Shown: positions 26,807 to 37,567, numbered from the stretch's first letter. The stretch is DNA of 64,000 nucleotides from Chloroflexi bacterium OLB14 (GCA_001567105.1 LMZR01000050.1:1-64000); one strand, 5' to 3'. Notes: generated by a model not told the origin, from the letters alone. Made by a program: numbers and translations.

Positions 26807-28011
26807 AATTTTGATTTCAACTCAAAACTTTCATCACCACCCAAAGCACGTTGCAAAGATTCACTTTCTAACTTCATCACTTTACTATTTGCAAAAAAAG
26901 GAAAATCAAAATTCGTTTCATCACCAGCACGTTTATTTGGAATTGGCATCAACCTAGCAGTGAGTGGTTTGTTGAGGCGCAGTGCCAAAGCACACAGGTC
27001 AAGTAGAAGCGGTGCAATTTCATCAGCACTTACATCACCAGATAAAGGGATAGTATCCAACCCTGTGCCGCACACGGCAGAATACAACAACGCATCTTTA
27101 ATTGTCAACGTTCCATCTGCGGCACGTTTTGCCAAAACAGAATCTTCCAACACAGGTTGCATAAAACCATTGAAACCAACATGCAAAAAATTTGCGCGCT
27201 CAATCGCTTCAGTTAGAATCGCCGCACTTGCCAACGAACCATGCAAACCAATTTTTTTCACGCCCATTTTTTCAACCGCATTGCCCAACGAATGTGCATC
27301 ATCAGGAAACGGCGCCAAAGAAAAATCAATGCCTAAAAATTTAATTTCAGATAATTCTGACTTAGCGATTTTTTCGATGACTTGAGCCTGTTTTTCGATT
27401 TCAGAAATCAACACGCTTCTTGACTCGCCCAAACTTGATTCTGTTTCAAACGCCTTGATTGCTACATCAGCCGATTCAACTGCAATCGCAAATGCAGATT
27501 CATTATCATTCCAATACGCAGCAGGGAAAAACGGCGCCCCAGCCTTAACATTTGCCAAAGCCGCGAATCTTAAATTTGCAAATCCATTTGCATCTAACGG
27601 CGCATTTTGGACAATAATCTCTGCACATGCTTTAACTTGTGCAAGATGAATATTATTATCAGATGTCATCACTCCACTAAAGAAAATATTTTCACTAGCA
27701 GAAATTGATTCTGGAATCACCTGATAACTTTTTGGCAATTCAGGCAAAGCAGGTCCTAACGAAGCATACAAAATCCCAACCTCTTGAATGGCTTTAGAAA
27801 AATCGCTTGCAAACTTTGGTAATTGACTTATCTCTTTTTCCCCCAGCAATTTTGGAAATGGAATTGTTGCCAACCTTACAGTTTGCACCTCATACCCCAC
27901 AGTCTCAAATGCAGATTTTGCTTTCGATAAAAACTCCCCCGCCTTTCGCAAAGTGCTTTCATCAAACGGATATTTTGGATTGCAAAAATAAGTGATGGAG
28001 CGAATTTTCAT
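26803..28011 (-). CDS. DUF711 family protein
   Basis: A 402-residue protein matching DUF711 (UPF0210-related), a family linked to glycyl-radical-like folds but without an established reaction. Visible family features are the N-terminal MKIRSITYFCNPKYP, LATIPFPKLL, a central GLHGSLASAAILTEAIERANF and the C-terminal SAVCGTGLDTIPLSGDVSADEIAPLLLDLCALALRLNKPLTARLMPIPNKRAGDETNFDFPFFANSKV-type block, with GTGLDTIPL conserved. Length is usual. The start is ATG at 28011, next to the heptamer repeat that ends the upstream gene. Confidence 0.82.
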   Translation of the reverse strand: MKIRSITYFCNPKYPFDESTLRKAGEFLSKAKSAFETVGYEVQTVRLATIPFPKLLGEKEISQLPKFASDFSKAIQEVGILYASLGPALPELPKSYQVIPESISASENIFFSGVMTSDNNIHLAQVKACAEIIVQNAPLDANGFANLRFAALANVKAGAPFFPAAYWNDNESAFAIAVESADVAIKAFETESSLGESRSVLISEIEKQAQVIEKIAKSELSEIKFLGIDFSLAPFPDDAHSLGNAVEKMGVKKIGLHGSLASAAILTEAIERANFLHVGFNGFMQPVLEDSVLAKRAADGTLTIKDALLYSAVCGTGLDTIPLSGDVSADEIAPLLLDLCALALRLNKPLTARLMPIPNKRAGDETNFDFPFFANSKVMKLESESLQRALGGDESFELKSKL

Positions 28012-28043
28012 ACTGATTACTGATTACTGATTACTGATTACTG
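28012..28043. repeat. Tandem heptamer repeat (TGATTAC)n
   Basis: Four to five consecutive TGATTAC units lie between the DUF711 start and the corrected end of the TrmH-type gene and supply that gene's last codons. The unit count could change the tail of one gene and the leader of the next. Confidence 0.8.
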
Positions 28044-28808
28044 TTCTCTGCCTCAAAACCTCAAACATCAGCACTGACCCAGCCACACCCGCATTCAGTG
28101 ACTCGATATCACCAGCCATGGGAATGCTGATATTTCCATGTGCCAATTTTTTGCAGATTCACTTGCCCCATCCGCTTCACTGCCGATGATTAATGTTGTT
28201 GGTTTTCTTAAATCTACATCCCAACAAGATTCGCCATTCATATCAGCAATCCAAACATTCAAACTTGCTAACTTTACAACTTCTTGAATTTTTTCCCAAC
28301 TCATCTCTTGAATCGCCAATTTGAAATGTGCACCCATTCCAGCCCGTAAAACTTTTGGAGCAAAGGCATCTGTTGTTTCAGGTGGGATTAAAACTGCTTG
28401 CACACCTGTCGCAACAGCAGAACGAAGCAATGTACCCAAATTACCAGGGTCACGGATTTGATCTGGGATTAAAATAAAATTTAGAGAATCGGGAATAGGG
28501 AATGGGGAAAATTTGAGAACTGCCAAAATCCCTTGCGGAGATTCTGTTTCACTAATAGATTTCATCACACTCGTAGATACTTCTTCTACTTCAATGTTCT
28601 TTGACCTGAGACTTTCAACTTGAGACTTTCCTCTCTCACTCAATGTCTCATCATATAAAACAGTTTCCAGTCTCCAATTACTTTTTACTGCTTCTTCAAA
28701 CAGCCGCACGCCTTCAATCACAAACAAACCTGCTTCACGTCGTTCTTTTGCACGACTTAATAAAGCTCGTATAAGTTTTACTTTTGAGTTTTGATTGGAA
28801 GTAATCAT
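28024..28808 (-). CDS. TrmH/SpoU-family RNA methyltransferase (frameshifted near 3' end)
   Basis: A SPOUT-class rRNA/tRNA 2'-O-ribose methyltransferase. It has the substrate-binding N-terminus (MITSNQNSKVKLIRALLSRAKERREAGLFVIEGVRLFEEA), motif 1 IPDQIRDPGNLGTLLRSAVATG and motif 2 TTLIIGSEADGAS. The uncorrected frame ends at 28095 with a nonsense tail. Adding one base to the T run 28147-28152 restores motif 3 as KKLAHGNISIPMAGDIESLNAGVAGSVLMFEVLRQR, with the catalytic-knot NAGVAGSV segment, and moves the stop to 28024 (about 261 residues). The final residues come from the heptamer repeat. Confidence 0.8.
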
Positions 28809-28838
28809 AAGAAAGATAAATTATTTTTGTGGCTCACG

Positions 28839-28854
28839 CCGCCGTCCTCGGCGG
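28839..28854. repeat. Dispersed palindrome, TCCT-loop family, copy 2
   Basis: CCGCCG-TCCT-CGGCGG, located 4 bp beyond the macrodomain stop codon on the minus strand and upstream of the TrmH-type gene. Confidence 0.75.
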
Positions 28855-28858
28855 AGCG

Positions 28859-29422
28859 TTAAGCAGAACGCCAAACTGTTACAAAAACATCTACTGAAGA
28901 ATCATCAAACAAAATAATCCGCACTTGTTCAATGCCTGAATTTTTATTTTCAGCAAAATAACTTTCAATTGACTTAAGAATAATCCCTGCTGCTCTATCT
29001 TTTGGAAAACCAAAAATGCCCGTTGAAATGGCAGGCATAGAAATGGATTTACATTTCAATTCGTCAGCGACTTTTAATGAACCTGTCACCGCATCGGATA
29101 AATTTTTATCATCGTCTGATGTTTCGCCCCACACAGGACCAACAGCGTGGATAACGTATCTCGAAGGCAATGACCCACTAGAAGTCCAGGCAGGAAGCGC
29201 GTGAGAGACTTGACCATGCTTACGAATCCAGTCATCGCTTTCTTTTTGAATCACATCGCCACCTTTTTTTGAAATCGCCCAAGCCACACCACCACCATGT
29301 TGCAAATTTTCATTTGCCGCATTCACAATGGCATCCACTTCTTCAAGTGTAATATCACCTTGCACAATTTGCAAAGTTTGATTAGTAGATAATTTTCTTT
29401 CAACGATAATGGAATTCATCAT
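28859..29422 (-). CDS. Macrodomain protein (ADP-ribose/O-acetyl-ADP-ribose hydrolase-like)
   Basis: A 187-residue stand-alone macrodomain. Members bind ADP-ribose and many remove it from proteins or deacetylate O-acetyl-ADP-ribose. The ligand loops are clear: IVQGDITLEEVDAIVNAANENLQHGGGVAWAI (residues 19-50, with NAAN and GGGVA) and ISMPAISTGIFGFPKDRAA (about 125-143, the phosphate loop GIFGFP). The segment YVIHAVGPVWG lies between them. It resembles the YmdB/MacroD type. It lies 50 bp upstream of the TrmH-type gene and may share a transcript. Confidence 0.9.
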   Translation of the reverse strand: MMNSIIVERKLSTNQTLQIVQGDITLEEVDAIVNAANENLQHGGGVAWAISKKGGDVIQKESDDWIRKHGQVSHALPAWTSSGSLPSRYVIHAVGPVWGETSDDDKNLSDAVTGSLKVADELKCKSISMPAISTGIFGFPKDRAAGIILKSIESYFAENKNSGIEQVRIILFDDSSVDVFVTVWRSA

Positions 29423-29442
29423 TCTATTTTACCCCCGAAAAT

Positions 29443-29473
29443 TGTAGAGACACGGCGTCGCCGTGTCTCTACA
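29443..29473. repeat. Dispersed palindrome, GTAGAGACACGGCG family, copy 2
   Basis: TGTAGAGACACGGCG-T-CGCCGTGTCTCTACA has perfect 15-bp arms, the same as the copy at 24251 but with the central base complemented. It lies six bases after the rplT stop on the minus strand and can act as terminator of the ribosomal-protein operon. Confidence 0.85.
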
Positions 29474-29478
29474 TAAAT

Positions 29479-29820
29479 TTATTTTGTTTGTGCAACCACT
29501 GCCGCAAAGGCTTGTGGATTTTTTACTGCAATATCAGCCAACATTTTACGGTTAAGTTCAATGTTTGCTTTCTTCATGGCTGAAACCAAACGACTGTAGG
29601 TTGTACCATTCAAGCGAGCCGCTGCATTGATACGAGCAATCCACAACTTGCGTAAATCTCGTTTGCGAACACGGCGATCACGAGTGGCATACCACAGGCT
29701 TTTCAACATCGCTTCATTTGCTCGTTTGAACAAAAGATGTTTCGAGCCACGTTGCCCCTTCGTGATTTTCAAAATTTTCTTGTGACGTAAATGTCCTTGC
29801 GGACCACCTTTCACACGCAT
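29479..29820 (-). CDS. rplT: 50S ribosomal protein L20
   Basis: L20 binds 23S rRNA early in 50S assembly and represses its own operon in several bacteria. The 113-residue product is canonical: [96 protein letters not shown] lies before the ATG. It is last in infC-rpmI-rplT, 100 bp after rpmI. Confidence 0.97.
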   Translation of the reverse strand: MRVKGGPQGHLRHKKILKITKGQRGSKHLLFKRANEAMLKSLWYATRDRRVRKRDLRKLWIARINAAARLNGTTYSRLVSAMKKANIELNRKMLADIAVKNPQAFAAVVAQTK

Positions 29821-29920
29821 CTTACTTTATACCTCCTGCAAACTCGTGAGCGTCGGTGAGTTACACCAGTTGCATACACTCATAAGCCGCAACTAAAAAT
29901 TGATTACGACAATCGGAAGA

Positions 29921-30154
29921 CTAGGCTTCCATATTTGGAGCGAGACGCTTAATGCGTTTAACATAACTGCGACCTTTTACAGTTACCATTTCGCTCAATA
30001 ATGCTTTGGTTCGGTCAGAAGTACGGCGACGTAAATGGCTTTTGCCACCTTTCGTTCGCACCAATGTGCCAGAGCCAGTCAAGCGAAATCTTTTGGATGT
30101 CGCTTTATGTGTCTTTAGCTTGTATTTCTTTCCAGGTTTTGCTTTGCGAGGCAT
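29921..30154 (-). CDS. rpmI: 50S ribosomal protein L35
   Basis: A basic 77-residue protein matching L35: PGKKYKLKTHKATSKRFRLTGSGTLVRTKGGKSHLRRR, ending in KRIKRLAPN. It is slightly longer than the usual 64-66 residues because of a short N-terminal extension and C-terminal tail. AGGAGA lies before ATG 30154. It sits in the standard infC-rpmI-rplT order, 92 bp after infC. Confidence 0.95.
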   Translation of the reverse strand: MPRKAKPGKKYKLKTHKATSKRFRLTGSGTLVRTKGGKSHLRRRTSDRTKALLSEMVTVKGRSYVKRIKRLAPNMEA

Positions 30155-30246
30155 TGCTGGGTTCTCCTTTCAAAAAAATAAAACTGCAGGATATAAATTA
30201 CTCCCGCAGACTTTCAACATCTTTAGGAACTTACATTTGATTAGAC

Positions 30247-30816
30247 CTACGCTTCAGACTTAACCTCTGCTTGGTCTTGCTTTTCTTTCTTTTTCCCTGC
30301 CCCAGGTTTGGCAGGTGCTAAAACCACTAACATTGTTCTGCCTTCCATTTGAGGCGGCACTTCAATCACAGCCACATCAGATAATGCTTGAGCAACTTCT
30401 TTCAAATCTTCTAAAGCAATTTCAGGGTAATCCATTTCACGTCCGCGGAATTTAATTGTCACCCGCACTTTATGACCCTGCCCTAACCAACGTCTGGCAT
30501 CATCCACTTTGAAACCACGATGAGCCTCATTTGTTTTAGGTCGCAAACGAATTTCTTTTACTTCAATCTTCGTTTGAGATTTTCTTGCCTCACGTTCTTT
30601 TTTCGTTTTTTCGTAAATGAATTTACCAAAATCCATCACACGGCAAACAGGTGGGTTCGCTCCTGGAGAGACTTCAACCAAATCCAATTCTGCTTCGCGG
30701 GCAATCTTCAAGGCTTCCTTGATAGATACAACACCTACATTGCCACCATCTGGACCGATTAGGCGAACCTCCGCTACGCGGATGCCTTCATTTACTCTAA
30801 ATTCGTTGGCGCTTAT
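30247..30816 (-). CDS. infC: Translation initiation factor IF-3, probable AUA start
   Basis: IF-3 binds the 30S subunit, prevents premature 50S joining and rejects poor start codons. The recognisable N-domain begins upstream of any ATG/GTG/TTG. ISANEFRVNEGIRVAEVRLIGPDGGNVGVVSIKEAL precedes the first TTG at 30711 and belongs to the IF-3 core. The codon in the start position is ATA (30816-30814), five bases after AGGAG. This gives 189 residues, normal length. IF-3 genes of other bacteria use AUU or other rare starts for self-control. The C-domain (KIEVKEIRLRPKTNEAHRGFKVDDARRWLGQGHKVRVTIKFRGREM) is intact, with a Lys/Glu-rich tail. Confidence 0.9.
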   Translation of the reverse strand: MSANEFRVNEGIRVAEVRLIGPDGGNVGVVSIKEALKIAREAELDLVEVSPGANPPVCRVMDFGKFIYEKTKKEREARKSQTKIEVKEIRLRPKTNEAHRGFKVDDARRWLGQGHKVRVTIKFRGREMDYPEIALEDLKEVAQALSDVAVIEVPPQMEGRTMLVVLAPAKPGAGKKKEKQDQAEVKSEA

Positions 30817-30846
30817 AGTTACTCCTCTTTTATAGACAAAACAAAT

Positions 30847-30862
30847 CCAGCACTCTGGCTGG
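30847..30862 (-). promoter_or_regulatory. Leader hairpin (possible attenuator) of infC operon
   Basis: On the minus strand CCAGC-CAGAGT-GCTGG is followed by ATTTGTTTTG, 31 bp before the infC ATA start. A short GC stem with a partial T tract in an infC leader suggests attenuation, as seen for L20-controlled leaders. No alternative antiterminator pairing was worked out. Confidence 0.5.
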
Positions 30863-30898
30863 TTTTTAGTGCGCGGAATAATACCACGAACGGCGCGG

Positions 30899-30947
30899 AA
30901 TCGTCAACGAAAAAAGACTGCGAAAGCAGTCTTTTTCGTTGACGATT
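30899..30947 (-). terminator. Long intrinsic terminator after plsY
   Basis: A stem of about 21 bp (ATCGTCAACGAAAAA-GACTGC / GCAGTC-TTTTTCGTTGACGAT, GAAA loop) lies between the plsY stop and the infC leader. It should insulate infC from plsY transcription, so the infC promoter must lie in 30820-30900. Confidence 0.88.
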
Positions 30948-30955
30948 TTAATTAG

Positions 30956-31627
30956 CTATTTTCTTTTTTTCGCCTTTAACCAGCCATGTAAACTATGTTT
31001 AACCACACGCTCTTGCCCTGCAAATAATTTTTTCAAGTTAGGGCGTAATGCCCAAATAAGTAGCAGTTCGGCGCCTACACCATACCAAACATACGCCCAT
31101 GGTAAATTCCCTTGTGCGGCTTGAATAGCAAAGACGATGATAGCAAACAAAGCAACCGCCATAGTTGTAACAGAGGCAATACCAACAGTGAAAAATGTTA
31201 ATGCCCCAAGTGGCAAAATAATCAAAATTGAGGCGGGCCATAAGCCCATTGCTCCACCCACAGAAGGAGCACCTCCTGCCCCGCCACGTAAACGAATTAT
31301 TTTCCCATCCTCATTTCGCTCTGGTAAGAAGATGGAATAGTTATGCCCAATAATTGCCGCAATAGCAGACATCATGTGCACCCACGATGTGTCTGTAATA
31401 GCTTGAGCCAGCCAAACAGCTACAGCGCCTTTTAATATATCTAGCATAGCAGTACCGAAGCCAGCCCAAAAACCTGCCGCACGCATAGCATTTGTTCCGC
31501 CTGTTCTACCACTTTCAACTTCACGAATATCTTTGCCTGTCTTTAATTTAACAATTAATAAACCAAATGGAATCGAGCCAATTACATACCCGATGAAGAT
31601 TAAGGCAAGGTCTATGATGAGTTGCAT
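30956..31627 (-). CDS. plsY: Acyl-phosphate glycerol-3-phosphate acyltransferase PlsY
   Basis: PlsY is the membrane enzyme that acylates glycerol-3-phosphate from acyl-phosphate, the first step of phospholipid synthesis. The 223-residue product has five or more helices and the three family motifs: YVIGSIPFGLL with KTGKDIREVESGRTGGTNAMRAAG (acyl-phosphate loop), GHNYSIFLPE and GGAGGAPSVGGAMGL. The C-terminal 50 residues (NLKKLFAGQERVVKHSLHGWLKAKKRK) are a basic tail typical of longer versions. Confidence 0.93.
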   Translation of the reverse strand: MQLIIDLALIFIGYVIGSIPFGLLIVKLKTGKDIREVESGRTGGTNAMRAAGFWAGFGTAMLDILKGAVAVWLAQAITDTSWVHMMSAIAAIIGHNYSIFLPERNEDGKIIRLRGGAGGAPSVGGAMGLWPASILIILPLGALTFFTVGIASVTTMAVALFAIIVFAIQAAQGNLPWAYVWYGVGAELLLIWALRPNLKKLFAGQERVVKHSLHGWLKAKKRK

Positions 31628-31718
31628 TCAACATCCTCCAATGACATGAAATATTTCCTGTAAAAACACTTGAAGTATAGGATGGTTACTTATGTAAAAT
31701 GCAGGAGATTGAGATAAA

Positions 31719-32525
31719 TTATAAGAATATGGCTGATAACCAAGAAATAAGCAAAATGATAATTGGCGATACGATTGCTTTGCGCAGGGGAATCTCTTCT
31801 GTTAAGTTTATAGATAATACGGTAAGAGCATAGAGTGGACCTGTTAACATCAAACCAAATTGCACAGGTTCCAGTAACCAATAATGTAAGCCTGCTCCAA
31901 CTTGGGCGCAGACAATGCCAATGCCAATAGCCCAAGGAAAATCCCAACGATCTGAACCATCAAGATGTAAAATTCTTAAACTAATTAATCCTGCCATAAT
32001 AAAAATAGCAGGTATTAGTAAGAACAAGCGTATACCAGTGTATCTTAATGATGTAATCAAAATTAAAAATAAGGCATAAGCTAAAGCTGTTAATGCCGCC
32101 CGAGCAAAAGTATAAACTGATGAAGTAGGTACTAATGTAATATATTCAGCACTAAATACAACACCAAGTAAAACTGCCCCGAATAAAAATCCTACCCACC
32201 AAGTAGAGGTTTGAAACAAAACGGATAAAGCAGCCCCCAAAACAAAAGTTGTTAAAGTGGGTAGCATAATATTTTCACGGGCAGTCTTTTTTGAAAAAGA
32301 CGGATGATCACGAATAATCCAATCCATACCTGCGGCGGTTAAGCCAGAGGCAAAGAGGGTCATCACATTGCTCAAGGTAAGGGGAAAGGCAAAATAGAAA
32401 CCGGGCAAGTCGAGGCTAAGAATGAGGCGCGGGGTTTGAATCAAACGTGTAAGAGCAAACGACAATAACACTGCGGCAATCAACATGCCAATACGATCAA
32501 TAGGTGAAATATTCCGTGCAAGCAT
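31719..32525 (-). CDS. Polytopic membrane protein of unknown function
   Basis: About 268 residues from the ATG at 32525 (MLARNISPIDRIGML); the frame stays open to 32561. There are eight or nine hydrophobic segments and very few polar residues. The motif LHLDGSDRWDFPWAIGIGI sits between helices, and the end reads NLTEEIPLRKAIVSPIIILLISWL. I do not recognise a family with confidence. It resembles conserved hypothetical proteins next to gyrB-type housekeeping genes in related genomes, without a known role. It is divergent from the next gene with about 40 bp between starts. Confidence 0.6.
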   Translation of the reverse strand: MLARNISPIDRIGMLIAAVLLSFALTRLIQTPRLILSLDLPGFYFAFPLTLSNVMTLFASGLTAAGMDWIIRDHPSFSKKTARENIMLPTLTTFVLGAALSVLFQTSTWWVGFLFGAVLLGVVFSAEYITLVPTSSVYTFARAALTALAYALFLILITSLRYTGIRLFLLIPAIFIMAGLISLRILHLDGSDRWDFPWAIGIGIVCAQVGAGLHYWLLEPVQFGLMLTGPLYALTVLSINLTEEIPLRKAIVSPIIILLISWLSAIFL

Positions 32526-32567
32526 ACTAAGATTGTAACTTAATGGGTATGGTAGAATCAATAGGTT

Positions 32568-33552
32568 ATGGAAATAAGCCGTTTAGAGAATTTACCTCCA
32601 CCTCCTGGGATTATTAATTCAATTCGGGCGGGGTTTGATTCGATTGCCACTCATATGACGGCAATTCTATTTCCTTTTGCATTAAATTTATTTTTATGGT
32701 TAGGTCCACGTTTACGTGTAAATGTTTTCTTTGATTCGCGCAAAGGAGATATGATTCAAATTTGGCAGAATAGTGGCATCTCTGCTGAAGATATTCAGCG
32801 GGCGATGGCGCAATATGATGCAATAACACCGATCATCAATTTGTTTTGGATGCTACGCACGCTTCCTATTGGGATCTCCAGCCTGCCACTCTCCAAAGAA
32901 CTTTCGCCTACACCTTTAGGAGATCCTGTTATTTGGCAAGCGAATGGGCTAACTATCTTTTTTTGCATTTTTTTGCATTCAACCTTATTGGCTGGGTGGG
33001 CGGGGCTATTTATTTTCGGAGAGTAGCTGGGTGGCTGTGCCTAATGAAAATGGAATAATTTCACTGTTTAACGCCATATTACAAACTGTATTAGTTTCAA
33101 TATTGTGCTTAATATTATTTGCCATTGCAATGCCTATATTTTCTATTGCCATGCTTTTACTAGCAGGTATTGGTGAAGTTGTTGCTAGCTTGGTATTTGT
33201 ACTGTGCAGTTTTGTGGCAATGTGGTTTATTGTGCCTATTTTCTTTTTACCGCATGGCATATTTGTTAAAAATCAAGATATTTTTGGCGCAATTGGAAGT
33301 AGCCTATATTTGACTCGCTTCACATTGCCTAATAGTAGTTTGTTTGTGTTGACTATTTTTTTATTATCCTATGGACTAAATTTATTATGGAGCGCAGTTT
33401 CTGAAACATCTTGGATAACTTTACTAGCTATTTTTGGACATTCATTTGTAACTACGGCTTTATTAGCTGCAAGTTTTATTTATTATCGTGATATGACCGC
33501 TTGGGTACAGATTGTGATGGCTAAATTAAAACCGCCTGTTAAGCAGGCTTGA
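32568..33552 (+). CDS. Polytopic membrane protein, twice frameshifted
   Basis: An integral membrane protein of about 328 residues after two corrections. Frame 1 (32568 on) starts MEISRLENLPPPPGIINSIRAGFDSIATHMTAILFP and runs through the first helices. One base is missing in the T run 32968-32974. Frame 2 then gives FFAFNLIGWVGGAIYFRRVAGW. One G is missing at 33033-33034. Frame 3 continues AVPNENGIISLFNAILQTVL to the end with four more helices. The joined protein looks like a DUF/Yip-type six-helix protein, with the tell-tale amphipathic IYFRRVAG after a helix; function is unknown. It ends 28 bp before gyrB and may be co-transcribed with it. Confidence 0.6.
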
Positions 33553-33571
33553 GTATTTTAGAGTGATATAA

Positions 33572-35506
<1,935 letters not shown>

Positions 35507-35533
35507 GTTTTATAAAGGGAAAATTTACACGAT

Positions 35534-35569
35534 AAAAAAAAGTCTCTCAATTTCGAGAGACTTTTTTAT
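35534..35569 (+). terminator. Intrinsic terminator of gyrB
   Basis: AAAAAAA-GTCTCTC-AATTTC-GAGAGAC-TTTTTT: a 7-bp GC-containing stem extended by A/T pairing, 28 bp after gyrB. It works in both directions and also faces the end of the DinB-like gene. Confidence 0.9.
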
Positions 35570-35599
35570 TACGCATTACGAATTACGCATCACTTACTC

Positions 35600-36154
35600 T
35601 TATTCACCTGTTCTTGAAACTCTCTTCATCGCCACAATTTGACGTAAATGGTCAACTTCGTGAGCCAGCATAAGCAACATCCACGTGTTGTAATTGCATA
35701 AACCAAAGGCAGGGCTTTTCTCTGTTTTTTCAGGGTTACTTAAATTGCGTGTTTGCTCAATGACAGTTTGGATTCGTTCTGTTGCGGCATTCAAACTGAC
35801 GATTAAATCTTGTGCTGGAATTTTTTGTTTTGCGCCTTCGCCAAATCCACGTGCGGCTTCGATGATATGTGGTAATTGACTGGTGGAAATATCTAACAAC
35901 TTGTTATGATAAAAACCTTGTGTATAGATTAAATGAGTAATAGATTCGCTAATTGTCCAAAATGGGTGGACGTTTGAAGCATAACTTACTTGTTCATCGG
36001 TTAAATCATTAATCACTTCGTGTACGCGTGTGCGCGTAGCATAAAATGTATCAATGAATTCATCAAGCGAATGTTTTGTGGATGCTTCTAGCCAAGTGAT
36101 TTCTTTTGTATAGGCTGAGAGAATTAAAGGATTAAGAACATCTGATGGAATCAT
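35600..36154 (-). CDS. DinB-like four-helix protein
   Basis: A 184-residue protein of the DinB/YfiT metalloenzyme superfamily. It has four long amphipathic helices with His residues in the family positions: WTISESITHLIYTQGFYHNKLLD (first His motif near 85) and LMLAHEVDHLRQIVAMK (HEVDH near 165-170). Many members are thiol-dependent S-transferases using mycothiol or bacillithiol; the substrate here is unknown. It follows the phosphodiesterase-like gene by 14 bp and is probably co-transcribed. The first 55 residues may contain an additional helix pair. Confidence 0.82.
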   Translation of the reverse strand: MIPSDVLNPLILSAYTKEITWLEASTKHSLDEFIDTFYATRTRVHEVINDLTDEQVSYASNVHPFWTISESITHLIYTQGFYHNKLLDISTSQLPHIIEAARGFGEGAKQKIPAQDLIVSLNAATERIQTVIEQTRNLSNPEKTEKSPAFGLCNYNTWMLLMLAHEVDHLRQIVAMKRVSRTGE

Positions 36155-36168
36155 AAAAATATTTTATC

Positions 36169-37356
36169 TCATATTTCCATTGAAAATAGAACCGTTTCCA
36201 TCTCTTGTGGAGTTAACCCGCCATGATGCCCATAATATTTGATTTCAAATTTATCTTTTTCATACCACCAAACCGATTCATACCGATAGGATAAGATAAC
36301 TAAATTCCCTACGCGTTCCCGAAATCTATCTGAAATTTGTGAGCCGAAATAGCCTGCATCTATCAACGCTTCCGTTTGGATAACATCGGCTTTGCCTGCT
36401 AACCGCTTGGCTAAAAATTCTTGAGCTTCATCTAGCATATTATCTTTGATGTAAAGAAACATATCTCTAGTTGAGCCAGCAGGTATAAGCGGTTTACCGC
36501 GCCGATTTGTTTTCAAAAATTTTTCAAAACCTCTAAATTCAAGGTCTTGGTTCAAGTAGACAGTTGTTAACGGGTCTACTTCACACATGCCATGGTCAGC
36601 AGTCATTAAAAATAAAATTTTCTTTTTGCCCTTAAACATCTTCTCAAAATAATATTCTATCATCAGCAAAAAAGTTTGAATTTCGGCTTCGGTTTGTAGT
36701 CCAGTAGGACCATATTCATGAGCGATTGAATCGATTTTGTCAAAATATAAATGAATATACGTTGGCTTGTTTTGCTTTTCAAGTAAAAGATTGACGTTAA
36801 TAAAAGCTTCTGAAAGTGTTTTAAAAGCACACAGCGTAGCATCTTCCATAACAAATTTGGAATATGTTGAAGGCGTATGATCTCGCACGCCAAAGTAAAA
36901 AGATTCAATGCCTTTTTGCTTTAATTCAGGATAAAAAACTCCCTTAGGGTACAGCAATGATGGTTTGGCACCTTTAGTGAGTAAAGTATCACGGCCTTTG
37001 TCACCTGCGTAGGAAAACAACAAAGGCGCAATGATACGGTCTAAAGTCGGTTCGTAATAAAACCATTCATGTACTCCGCTTTGACCAACAGGTAACCCCG
37101 TGTGAATTGTAGTGACATGCGCCGCTGTGGTAGATGGAAATTGTGAAGTTAACTTTTCAATCTTGCCATGTTTTGCAATTCTTTTTATAAAGGCATCTTC
37201 TTGAAATTTTTCAAAGAAACGCCAGCCAAAAGCATCTATGAAGAACAGAACAACGGCATCATAATTTTGTGAAGCGAACGCTTCCTTGATTCGGTTGGGA
37301 ATCCCTGCAAAGCCGCCTGCGTCATATCTTGGTTTGATGAAATGAGGGTTTAACAT
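36169..37356 (-). CDS. Alkaline phosphatase superfamily / type I phosphodiesterase-like protein
   Basis: A 395-residue cytoplasmic-looking member (no signal peptide) of the alkaline phosphatase/nucleotide pyrophosphatase superfamily. The first metal-ligand segment is AVVLFFIDAFGWRFFEKF (Asp in FIDAFG), the nucleophile region is SQFPSTTAAHVTTIHTGLPVGQSGVHEWFYYEPT (Thr in PSTTAAH), then YIHLYFDKIDSIAHEYGPTG and FLMTADHGMCEV (second metal site), with a late YYGHHGGLT. It should cleave phosphomono- or diesters; the substrate is unknown. The gene ends 14 bp before the DinB-like gene. Confidence 0.87.
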   Translation of the reverse strand: MLNPHFIKPRYDAGGFAGIPNRIKEAFASQNYDAVVLFFIDAFGWRFFEKFQEDAFIKRIAKHGKIEKLTSQFPSTTAAHVTTIHTGLPVGQSGVHEWFYYEPTLDRIIAPLLFSYAGDKGRDTLLTKGAKPSLLYPKGVFYPELKQKGIESFYFGVRDHTPSTYSKFVMEDATLCAFKTLSEAFINVNLLLEKQNKPTYIHLYFDKIDSIAHEYGPTGLQTEAEIQTFLLMIEYYFEKMFKGKKKILFLMTADHGMCEVDPLTTVYLNQDLEFRGFEKFLKTNRRGKPLIPAGSTRDMFLYIKDNMLDEAQEFLAKRLAGKADVIQTEALIDAGYFGSQISDRFRERVGNLVILSYRYESVWWYEKDKFEIKYYGHHGGLTPQEMETVLFSMEI

Positions 37357-37379
37357 CCCTAAATTTTATCCTTAAAACA

Positions 37380-37410
37380 GACTTCGGAGGTTTTAGGAAG
37401 CCTCCGAAGG
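37380..37410. repeat. GACTTCGGAGG hairpin
   Basis: CTTCGGAGG-TTTTAGGAAG-CCTCCGAAG, in the divergent 210-bp gap before the SDR gene. A related GACTTCGGAAGTC element lies at 38390-38421 after the SDR gene, so the gene is bracketed. The remaining gap is AT-rich and must hold the promoters for both directions. Confidence 0.65.
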
Positions 37411-37567
37411 TTAATACTAAGATTATATCTCATTTTTGTTTAATAATAAATAATTAAACAAATCTTTTATATAAATCAATGGTGATTCTTTCAACCTCCT
37501 ACTATAATACTAATAAGAATAGATAATAAGTAATTTTGAAAAACAAAATCAATTAAAGGAGACTCAA

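Noticed and set aside
28012..28043. CRISPR-like array
   Set aside because: The unit is seven bases with no spacers; it is a simple tandem repeat.
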